The position numbers were made by a program, and so were the translations under genes. From JAJZQD01 sp021847735 (lineage in GTDB: Bacteria > Bacillota > Thermincolia > Thermincolales > UBA2595): 47,654 nt of DNA. Positions 14,839-21,978 of the stretch are shown here, piece after piece. The notes under the pieces were generated by a model that worked only from the letters and a program-made list of their open reading frames with translations, ran no database searches and was not told the DNA's origin. Location: NCBI GenBank assembly GCA_027324025.1, contig DAHVYW010000101.1:1-47654 (forward strand). Direction: 5' to 3'. The first letter of the stretch is position 1. Each line of letters opens with the position of its first letter.

Positions 14839-16743
14839 TTAACTTTCTCCTTCTTCCACAACCGGTGGAGACTTTTTAGCTACTGCCTGGTACAAGGTCA
14901 GGCAGGTAACCAGACAGTTGTCGCATTTAACACACTTTTCCAGGTCAATAGCCTTTAACATGTCTGGCCTTGTGTAAACAGCTTCCACAGGACAACTCCC
15001 GATACAGGCGTCACAGAGTTTACTGCACTTCTCAGGAACGATATGATAGGTAATCAGGTCCTTACACATCAGGGCCGGGCAGCGCCCTTCCTCGATATGG
15101 GCCTCATATTCGCTGCGGAAAAAGCGAATGGTTGTCAGGACGGGGTTGGGCGCCGTTTTCCCCAGCGCGCACAGTGACCCTATTTTGATGTCCTCAGCCA
15201 ATTCCCATAGCAGGTCGATGTCCTCAGGTTTCCCGCGGCCCTGGGTGATATCAGTCAGAATATCCAGCATCTGCTTTGTACCCAGGCGGCAGAAGGTACA
15301 TTTCCCGCACGATTCGTGCTGTGTGAACTCTAAAAAGAAGCGGGCAATTTCCACCATACAGTCATCTTCATCCAAAACAACTAATCCTCCCGAACCCATC
15401 ATGGCGCCCGCTTCCTGTAAAGAGTCAAAATCTATTGGGAGGTCTAAAGCCGGTTCCGGCAGGCAGCCGCCAGACGGCCCGCCGATTTGAACCGCCTTAA
15501 AGTTCTTGTCGTCTTTAATCCCATTACCCACATCATAAACAAGGGTCCTGAGGGTAGTTCCCATTGGAACCTCAGCCAAACCGGTCCCGACTACCTTCCC
15601 GGCCAAGGCGAATACCGCCGTCCCGGGACTGTTGGGGGTCCCGATGCTCTTAAACCAGTCTGCCCCATGATTAATAATATGAGAAACATAGGACAATGTC
15701 TTAACATTGTTGATAATAGTAGGTTTCCCATGAAACCCGGAGATAGCCGGAAATGGCGGGCGGTTGTTGGGGATGCCGGCATTCCCTTCAATAGAGGCAA
15801 TTAACGCGGTTTCCTCACCGCACACAAAAGCCCCTGAGCCTTGGAAAATTTTAATATCAAAACTAAATTTACTCCCCAGAACAGACTCTCCAAGAAGGCC
15901 CTTTTCACGAGCCTGTTCAATTGCTGTGCGGAGCCGTGTAATAGCCAGGGGATATTCTGCCCGAACATAGATATAACCCTTGGCAGCCCCGATGGCATAA
16001 GCGGCTATGGTAAGCCCTTCCAGCAATTGATGGGGATTCGACTCAAGGAGGGCACGGTCCATAAAAGCGCCCGGATCCCCTTCATCAGCATTGCAAATAA
16101 CATATTTGGGTGTACCGGCCGCGTTCTTGCAGGTTTCCCATTTTATGCCCGTGGGAAAACCAGCCCCTCCCCGGCCCCGCAATTTGGAATTTTTAATTTC
16201 TGCAATTACTGAGTCCGGTCCCATGTCGAGGGCCTTTGCCAAAGCCGTATAGCCGTCACGGGCCAGATAATGGTCAATATCCTGGGGATCAATTAGTCCA
16301 CAGTCTGTCAGGACAATTTTCTGTTCATACACTCCCCTGGGGTAATCAGAGAAAGTGGGGAAAAGATCGTTAGGTTCCAACGCGGCCATGGCAAATTCAA
16401 AGCAAGGATCGTCATTAGCCAAGTAATCAGATACCAACCGGGCGGCAATTCCTTCATCCACTGACCCATAGCAAAGCTGGGGAAACCCCGGCTTGTTTAT
16501 CACGACCATCGGTTCGGCATAACAATGCCCCATACAACCCACTTCCAGAACCTTTACATCCAACTGGTGCTTCTCTATTTCGTTACAGAAGGTTTCCATG
16601 ACATTCAAAGCCCCTGCCGCTCTACCGCAAGTCGCAGTACCTACCAACACGTATGGTTTTTCCTGTAGACCCGCCAGTTTCTGCTGGGCCTGGATTTTTA
16701 ACTGTTGATAGGCTTGCTCGACCTTAAGCCCGGAAACACTCAT
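14839..16743 (-). CDS. nuoF: NuoF/HndC-type NAD(P)H:ferredoxin oxidoreductase flavoprotein
   Basis: 634 residues. N-terminal thioredoxin-like 2Fe-2S domain (TCGRAAGA and VGCMGHCYAEP), then the FMN/NADH core (RGRGGAGFPTGIKWE; CNADEGDPGAFMDR; GSGAFVCGEETALIASIEG), an SLBB region, the N-3 cluster site ESCGKCTFCRLGTKQM, and a C-terminal 2x4Fe-4S ferredoxin (CSKLCDACIGSCP, CVKCDNCLVTC). This HndC/HydB-like layout oxidises or reduces NAD(P)H at FMN and passes electrons to iron-sulfur clusters, in bifurcating hydrogenases and relatives. Its ATG overlaps the NuoE stop (ATGA). No hydrogenase catalytic subunit is encoded here, so the partner is probably the activator upstream or a distant enzyme. Confidence 0.93.
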   Translation of the reverse strand: MSVSGLKVEQAYQQLKIQAQQKLAGLQEKPYVLVGTATCGRAAGALNVMETFCNEIEKHQLDVKVLEVGCMGHCYAEPMVVINKPGFPQLCYGSVDEGIAARLVSDYLANDDPCFEFAMAALEPNDLFPTFSDYPRGVYEQKIVLTDCGLIDPQDIDHYLARDGYTALAKALDMGPDSVIAEIKNSKLRGRGGAGFPTGIKWETCKNAAGTPKYVICNADEGDPGAFMDRALLESNPHQLLEGLTIAAYAIGAAKGYIYVRAEYPLAITRLRTAIEQAREKGLLGESVLGSKFSFDIKIFQGSGAFVCGEETALIASIEGNAGIPNNRPPFPAISGFHGKPTIINNVKTLSYVSHIINHGADWFKSIGTPNSPGTAVFALAGKVVGTGLAEVPMGTTLRTLVYDVGNGIKDDKNFKAVQIGGPSGGCLPEPALDLPIDFDSLQEAGAMMGSGGLVVLDEDDCMVEIARFFLEFTQHESCGKCTFCRLGTKQMLDILTDITQGRGKPEDIDLLWELAEDIKIGSLCALGKTAPNPVLTTIRFFRSEYEAHIEEGRCPALMCKDLITYHIVPEKCSKLCDACIGSCPVEAVYTRPDMLKAIDLEKCVKCDNCLVTCLTLYQAVAKKSPPVVEEGES

Positions 16744-17294
16744 TCCTCTCGACCTTCTTCCTTTTGCTTGTTATTGGCAGAGGGCAGTTCCATTCCGAAA
16801 CCCAGTAAAATACCGTCAACCCTTGTAGGCCTCACTTTTGCTTCTACCTCTTCGTCAACCAAGACAACAGGTGCCAGTGCGCAGCATCCCACACAGGCAA
16901 CCCGTTCCAGGCTAAACTCACGGTCAGGGGTGGTCTCCCCTTCGGGGATTTCCAGACGCCGTTCAAAGGAGTCCATTATGATACGGCCTCCTGTCATATG
17001 GCAGGCCGTTCCCATACACACTTTGATTTGGTGCTTTCCGGGCGGGTTTAAACGAAACTGGTTATAGAAAGTTCCCACCCCGTAAACTTCCACTTCAGGT
17101 ATTTGCACCGCATCAGCAATTTGCAGCATTGCTTCCTTTGGCAGATAACCCAGTTTGGCCTGTACACCCTGAAGAATGGGAATCAGTTTTTCAGGGTTAG
17201 ATTCGTACCGTTTAAGCACCGAATCCACCTCCGCATGGATTATCTCCAATTCGTCTTCCATCGGTTCCTCCTTTGGTTCCTCCATCGGTTCCAA
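16740..17294 (-). CDS. nuoE: NuoE/HndA-type 2Fe-2S thioredoxin-like subunit
   Basis: 184 residues from TTG 17294, which lies 8 bases after AAAGGAGG. The four cluster ligands are visible as CMGTACHMTGG and ACVGCCALAP. Upstream is the helical part (LIPILQGVQAKLGYLPKEAM) and VYGVGTFYNQFRL. Both ends carry unusual glutamate/proline/lysine-rich tails (EPMEEPKEEPMEDE; NKQKEEGREE). It partners NuoF in the same operon. The leading tail may be partly an artefact of start choice, since ATG 17285 is also possible. Confidence 0.92.
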   Translation of the reverse strand: MEPMEEPKEEPMEDELEIIHAEVDSVLKRYESNPEKLIPILQGVQAKLGYLPKEAMLQIADAVQIPEVEVYGVGTFYNQFRLNPPGKHQIKVCMGTACHMTGGRIIMDSFERRLEIPEGETTPDREFSLERVACVGCCALAPVVLVDEEVEAKVRPTRVDGILLGFGMELPSANNKQKEEGREE

Positions 17295-17330
17295 CTATTA
17301 ATCCTCCTTTTTCTAAAATATATTTTGAAT

Positions 17331-19220
17331 TTAATTAACAGCTACAGATTTGAAAAGAGTGAAATCGGTGTGGGGCAGAAAAAGGGCAGAAACGAACTCT
17401 TCCATGAAGTCGTTTCCGATAGACAAGTCAAGATAGGTCATACCTTTGGACATTTCTTTTACTTCTTCAAAAGCCCTTACGCTCGTCAGAGACATTTGGG
17501 CACCCTTCAGTGAAGTGTTTCCCACATAACGGTACTTCTCCAACGGGACATCCGGAAGCATCCCAATTGTTATGGCATCTTTTATATTAAGGGAATTTCC
17601 GAACCCACCGGCTATCAAAATTTCGGAAACATTGTCAAAAGTCATGCCGACATTTTTCATTAAGACCCTGATAGCTCCAAAAATGGCCCCTTTGGCCCTG
17701 ATGACGTTATCAATATCTGTCTCCAGAATTACAATGTCATTGCCATGCTCAGTGTCTTTTCCCCATACCAGGACAAACTCCCACCCTTCTTCACCGAGAC
17801 GGAGGCGGGTATTTTTGATGTTCTTGTCGAATTTACCTGTCCGGCCGATTATTTCTTCCTTCAAAAAGGTGGACATTATATCAATTAAGCCTGAGCCGCA
17901 TATACCCTGGGGCTTCTTATCGTTAATAGTGTTTACGGTTATTTCGTAGTCAGGCCCGATATCAACCTTGTCAATGGCGCCATCCATTGCCCGCATTCCA
18001 TACTTTATACCGCCCCCTTCAAAACAGGGCCCTGCGGAACATGCGCAGCTGATCTGCCAGTCACTGTTCCCGAGCACCATTTCACCATTGGTACCTATAT
18101 CGATCAGGAGTGAAATTCTTTCTTTACTGGACAGCCTGGTAGCTAAAACTCCTGAAGTAATGTCACCTCCGACATATGAACCGACAGCCGGGAGAGTATA
18201 TATGAAACCGTTAGGGTTCATGGCGAGACCAAGGTATCTTGATTTGACGGGATAGGGCAGCGAAGCTGCAGGGATGTACGGTTCTAATCTTATATTGTTG
18301 GCGGGAATACCCAGGAAAAGATGGACCATCGTAGTGTTCCCTGCAACGACACAGGTATAAATATGCTCTTCTTTGATTTTTTGTTCACTGAGCATTTTTT
18401 GCACCAGGTTGTTTATGGAAGTAAGGGCCGCCTGCTGCAGCCGGTTTAACCCGTCCTTTTCATCAGTTGAATACACAATCCGGTTGATAACGTCATCGCC
18501 ATATCTCTGCTGAAGATTATATTCGCCCCCGGAAGCAACTGTCTCCCCTGTGGTCAGGTCAACAAGATTGACCTTAACTGTTGTAGTCCCAATATCTACT
18601 GCCAATCCGTAGTACGCGCCCTGTACCTCTCCTGGTTCCAATTCGATTATTTCGGTCCTGCAGCCGTTTATACCGCAGCCCCCTTCGGTACAGCTTAGCA
18701 ACGCCAAACCAACGGTTACCGTCCAGTTTCCTTCCCGTAATACCCGGGGCAGTTTCTGCATCATTTCCAGGCTGAAATAAATATCTTCAATTCCAATTTC
18801 ACGTTTTAATTCTACTAATAACCGGGACAAATCGTCAATATTATTGTCGAGACTTGGCTCAGGCAGCCTCAAAACCACTCTCCTGAAGAGAGGCTCCAAC
18901 CCGAAGGGGTTAGGGAGGGAGATTTCGTTAATCAGCACTTTGTGACCACTGAGACGGCGGCCGTCATTAGGAATATTGATTGTCACATCCCCGTCGGTAA
19001 AAAATGACTGGCATGAAAGTACCTCATTAGCGCCCAGCTTTTTCATGCTGGCCTTGGTTTCAAGATTTCCGGTTACAAGCTCAACTTTGCACTTTCCACA
19101 GGTCCCTTTTCCCCCGCAGGAGCTAGCCAGATTAATCCCGGCGCTTCTTACCCCTTCAAGGAGACTTCCACCCTTTTCAATATCTACAACCAGGTTATCG
19201 GGGCGAATACTTAACTTCAT
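17331..19220 (-). CDS. RACo/RamA-like reductive activator of corrinoid proteins (2Fe-2S plus ASKHA domain)
   Basis: 629 residues. N-terminal plant-type 2Fe-2S ferredoxin (SSCGGKGTCGKC, then LSCQ; residues about 34-70), a linker, then the long DUF4445 ASKHA ATPase domain with phosphate-binding loops GLAVDIGTTTVKVNLVDL, LLIDIGTNGEMVLG and EILIAGGFGNSLNI. Proteins of this type use ATP to drive low-potential reduction of Co(II) corrinoids to Co(I) in CO-dehydrogenase or O-demethylase systems. GGGAGGG precedes ATG 19220. It lies between the MarR gene and nuoE on one strand, suggesting that the NuoEFG-like module feeds its 2Fe-2S cluster. No corrinoid protein or methyltransferase is in the window. 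Confidence 0.9.
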   Translation of the reverse strand: MKLSIRPDNLVVDIEKGGSLLEGVRSAGINLASSCGGKGTCGKCKVELVTGNLETKASMKKLGANEVLSCQSFFTDGDVTINIPNDGRRLSGHKVLINEISLPNPFGLEPLFRRVVLRLPEPSLDNNIDDLSRLLVELKREIGIEDIYFSLEMMQKLPRVLREGNWTVTVGLALLSCTEGGCGINGCRTEIIELEPGEVQGAYYGLAVDIGTTTVKVNLVDLTTGETVASGGEYNLQQRYGDDVINRIVYSTDEKDGLNRLQQAALTSINNLVQKMLSEQKIKEEHIYTCVVAGNTTMVHLFLGIPANNIRLEPYIPAASLPYPVKSRYLGLAMNPNGFIYTLPAVGSYVGGDITSGVLATRLSSKERISLLIDIGTNGEMVLGNSDWQISCACSAGPCFEGGGIKYGMRAMDGAIDKVDIGPDYEITVNTINDKKPQGICGSGLIDIMSTFLKEEIIGRTGKFDKNIKNTRLRLGEEGWEFVLVWGKDTEHGNDIVILETDIDNVIRAKGAIFGAIRVLMKNVGMTFDNVSEILIAGGFGNSLNIKDAITIGMLPDVPLEKYRYVGNTSLKGAQMSLTSVRAFEEVKEMSKGMTYLDLSIGNDFMEEFVSALFLPHTDFTLFKSVAVN

Positions 19221-19295
19221 ATAAAAACCCTCCCCAGAATATTTAAATTGCCGAAAATTTATCTCGTCTATTGCGATTTACATCGGGGCAGTTAA

Positions 19296-19835
19296 TTAAG
19301 AATTTGCATACTTGCGGCATTTTAGACTTATCAACACACAGTTTTCCACATGTTCCTTCCCACAGTGCAGACATACCTGGTCAAACAGTTCCCCGTCTGT
19401 AACGGCCGCGGAAAGAAAGGCTTCAATCCCCCTGCGCAGGCTTCCCAAATCCTCAGGGGCCAGCCTTTCTAATAAGGAACCCAGCCTCCGGAGTTTTTCC
19501 GGCTTAATTCTGGAGGTAAGTTCCCTGCCCTGGGGCGTTATTTCAACAAATATATTACGCTTGTCCGCAGGGCCGTGTTTTCGCGCCACTAAGCACTTCT
19601 CGACAAGGCGTGACACCGTTTTGGTAGTGGCAGGATAACTTATTCCCAACCCCCTTGAAATGTCCCCTATTGTAACCTTTTCGTGAGCCCAGATGAAACA
19701 AAGGCACCTGACCTGCCCAACGGTTATCTGTTCTTCACACAATTCCTGCACCAAACCCTGGGAAAGAATTTCCCTGGTGATGGCCACGAATAATCCAATG
19801 TCTCTATCCACGGTTTGTAGTGTTTCGTTGTCCAT
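19296..19835 (-). CDS. MarR-family regulator with a cysteine-rich tail
   Basis: 179 residues from ATG 19835 (GGGAG 7 bases before); a TTG at 19850 lacks support. Winged helix: ITVGQVRCLCFIW, VTIGDISRGLGISYPATTKT recognition region and the wing KRNIFVEITPQGRELT. The C-terminus adds CLHCGKEHVENCVLISLKC, an unusual Cys/His cluster that could bind metal or sense redox state. A perfect palindrome covers its own promoter (19852-19870), so it is likely autoregulated and controls the RACo/NuoEFG-like genes. A shared 515-base region separates it from the divergent MFS gene. Confidence 0.88.
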   Translation of the reverse strand: MDNETLQTVDRDIGLFVAITREILSQGLVQELCEEQITVGQVRCLCFIWAHEKVTIGDISRGLGISYPATTKTVSRLVEKCLVARKHGPADKRNIFVEITPQGRELTSRIKPEKLRRLGSLLERLAPEDLGSLRRGIEAFLSAAVTDGELFDQVCLHCGKEHVENCVLISLKCRKYANS

Positions 19836-19851
19836 GACAGTCTCCCTCAAT

Positions 19852-19897
19852 TATTTAACCTAGTTAAATATTAATCCAATACTTCCGGCCTTGTCAA
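19852..19897 (-). promoter_or_regulatory. MarR promoter with overlapping operator
   Basis: On the minus strand: -35 TTGACA (19892-19897), 18-base spacer, -10 TAATAT (19868-19873). The palindrome TATTTAAC-CTA-GTTAAATA occupies 19852-19870, overlapping the -10 and start region, the usual arrangement for MarR autorepression. Confidence 0.75.
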
Positions 19898-20350
19898 CCA
19901 CATATTTTTCCAAATTGCCGCTTAGCAGCGTCTATTTCGTGTTTTGTTACGCCAACGGCAAATACTTCCACCGCTTACCTCTCTAAAACGACCGTTCCCC
20001 CTTAAAGTGTGCCCGTTAAGGGATAAATGGGTGCAAAACGCTATTTCTGATGATAGAATCTTTAACAGGTAGTGGTCTGTTTACAATAATTTTCCCAATT
20101 CCTACCTATATTTTTCGGTTGCGAGCAGATTCCCCATTGGGCCAAGGGCGGTGATTTCTATCCGCCCGAACATTACCGAAAGGAGGGATATCCGACTTAT
20201 CCTAGCCTGTAAATATTGAATTATTGTATTTATTAACCGAGAAGCACGGACAACCTGTAGATATTAGACTGCTATCCTTGGGGGGAGAGTTTCGGTGTAA
20301 TATCCGGGCTGTTTGCTTCTGCAAACTTTGTAGGAGAGGTGTGTGTATTT
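19898..20350. other. Divergent intergenic region between MarR and MFS genes
   Basis: No gene is seen. Two small hairpins occur: GGGCGG/CCGCCC at 20144-20165 and GTTTGC/GCAAAC at 20309-20324. AAAGGAGGG near 20180 is not followed by a start codon at usable distance. The promoter of the MFS gene was not resolved. Confidence 0.5.
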
Positions 20351-21640
20351 ATGAGTACTAGTTCGTCCAAAGGGTGGATTGTCACCTTAGCAGGTACAGG
20401 AATTAACTTAGCTCTCGGTGTTTTATATTCCTGGAGCGTTATTGCCAAGGCTTTGACGAAGGACTGGGGTTGGACCGCTTCCGCTGCGTCCAAACCATAT
20501 GCGGTTGCTTGCGGTGTTTTTGCAATTATGATGGTTTTTGCCGGCCGGGCCCAAGATAAATTTGGTCCCCGGATTGTAGCCGCTTTGGGTGGCGCTTTAA
20601 CCGGAATCGGTTTGATAATTGCCAGCCTCGCTTCGAAAAACGACATTACATTGTTGATTATTGGTTTCGGCGTGCTGGCCGGAACAGGTATCGGTCTGGG
20701 TTACGCTTCCGCTACCCCGCCGGCAGTTAAGTGGTTCCCGCCGGCTAAAAAAGGTCTTATTACGGGAATCGTGGTCAGCGGTTTCGGCCTGGCATCAGTA
20801 TATATAGCCCCCCTGACAGACTCCCTTCTGAAAACCGCAAAAATTAACAAAACCTTTATGATTCTAGGTATTGCCTTCTTTATTGTCTCGGTGTTGTTGG
20901 CCCAACTCCTGAAAAACCCCCCGGCAGGTTATGTCCCTGCTGGCATGCCCGCTTCAACTTCAACCTCTGCCTCGTCCAAAAAACACGACTACGACTGGCA
21001 TGAAATGATGAAGACTCCTCAGTTTTACTTGCTTTGGATCATGTTCGCTTTTGCCTCATTTGCCGGCCTGATGATTATAGGCCACATGGCTAAGATTGCT
21101 GCCAAGCAGCTGCCTGGCGTTAACCTCGGATTCCTTCTCGTCGCTATTCTGGCGATTGGAAACGCCGGCGGGCGGATTGTCGCCGGTATGGTTTCTGACA
21201 AGCTGGGCCGTACCCGCACAATGCTGCTGGTCTTCCTGTTCCAAGCTGTTTTAATGGCCGTGCTGTCTAAGGCAGATTCAAGCCCACTGCTCATCATTGG
21301 TGCACTGTTAGTTGGTTTCAACTATGGCGCAAACTTGTCCCTGTTCCCATCAACCACTGCCGATTACTTTGGCACCAAAAACCTTGGTGTTAACTACGGT
21401 CTGGTGTTCACCGCCTGGGGTGTAGGCGGCGTATTTGGCTCAATGGTTGCCGGAAAAATAGTAGACGCCACCGGTTCCTACAGTATGGCCTTCACCGTTG
21501 CCGCTGTACTCTGTGTAGCCGCTTCTGCTGTGACATTTATCACCAAGGCTCCCAGATCCCTTACTGTAGAAAAACCGGTTGTTATGCGTGGTATTCCTCA
21601 GATGGTAAACCCCTTAATAGACGAAAAGGAATCCGAATAG
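20351..21640 (+). CDS. OxlT-like MFS transporter (oxalate/formate antiporter family)
   Basis: 429 residues from ATG 20351; GAGAGG lies about 10 bases before it, and a GTG at 20339 inside that site is unlikely. Twelve hydrophobic segments. N-terminal GTGINLALGVLYSWSVIAKA and DWGWT, the DKFGPR loop between segments 2 and 3, GIGLGYASATPPAVKWFPPAKKG, and the central cytoplasmic loop after segment 6 are those of the oxalate:formate antiporter family of monocarboxylate exchangers. It diverges from the MarR-RACo operon, so it may import the substrate that the operon handles. The substrate itself is not readable. Confidence 0.87.
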   Translation: MSTSSSKGWIVTLAGTGINLALGVLYSWSVIAKALTKDWGWTASAASKPYAVACGVFAIMMVFAGRAQDKFGPRIVAALGGALTGIGLIIASLASKNDITLLIIGFGVLAGTGIGLGYASATPPAVKWFPPAKKGLITGIVVSGFGLASVYIAPLTDSLLKTAKINKTFMILGIAFFIVSVLLAQLLKNPPAGYVPAGMPASTSTSASSKKHDYDWHEMMKTPQFYLLWIMFAFASFAGLMIIGHMAKIAAKQLPGVNLGFLLVAILAIGNAGGRIVAGMVSDKLGRTRTMLLVFLFQAVLMAVLSKADSSPLLIIGALLVGFNYGANLSLFPSTTADYFGTKNLGVNYGLVFTAWGVGGVFGSMVAGKIVDATGSYSMAFTVAAVLCVAASAVTFITKAPRSLTVEKPVVMRGIPQMVNPLIDEKESE

Positions 21641-21680
21641 CCGTTTACCCGTAACAATTAACCCTTTCTTCAAATACCAC

Positions 21681-21706
21681 AGACCGGGCCACACACGGCC
21701 CGGTCT
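21681..21706 (+). terminator. Hairpin after the MFS gene
   Basis: AGACCGGGCC-ACACAC-GGCCCGGTCT, 10 perfect base pairs, with little U-tract (TAGTCAATTT). Confidence 0.6.
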
Positions 21707-21742
21707 TAGTCAATTTAAATGAGAATCTTCACCAAAAATACG

Positions 21743-21950
21743 AGGGGGCTGTCCCAAGAGGGGCAGTCTTTTTGCTTTTGGGTACTCCGGCAAGGAAAGG
21801 GCAGGTATATTCCTCCGAGCGAGCAACAACTCAGCCAGCAAGCCGTTCCGCTGCGCGTCACGGGCCGGCGGATGTCAGCCTCGCTCTGCGGAATACACCT
21901 GCCCTTTCCTTAACTATCAATACTTAAGTAAGACTGCCCCTTTTGGGAGT
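21743..21950 (+). terminator. Terminator arms enclosing a family A element
   Basis: A self-contained terminator (CTGTCCC-AAGA-GGGGCAG then TCTTTTTG) lies at 21749-21774. Its distal part CCCAAGAGGGGCAGTCTT also pairs with AAGACTGCCCCTTTTGGG at 21930-21947, on the far side of family A copy 3. The right arm, read on the minus strand, would also serve the convergent PEP-utilizing gene. Confidence 0.6.
21791..21912. repeat. Family A palindromic element, copy 3
   Basis: Arms GCAAGGAAAGGGCAGGT and ACCTGCCCTTTCCTT enclose the core. GAGCGAG/CTCGCTC is conserved; the inner GCCAGC faces GCCGGC with one mismatch. It sits between two halves of a terminator, like copy 1. Confidence 0.8.
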
Positions 21951-21978
21951 ATAGCGGGGAAAAATAAGGAGAAATCAT

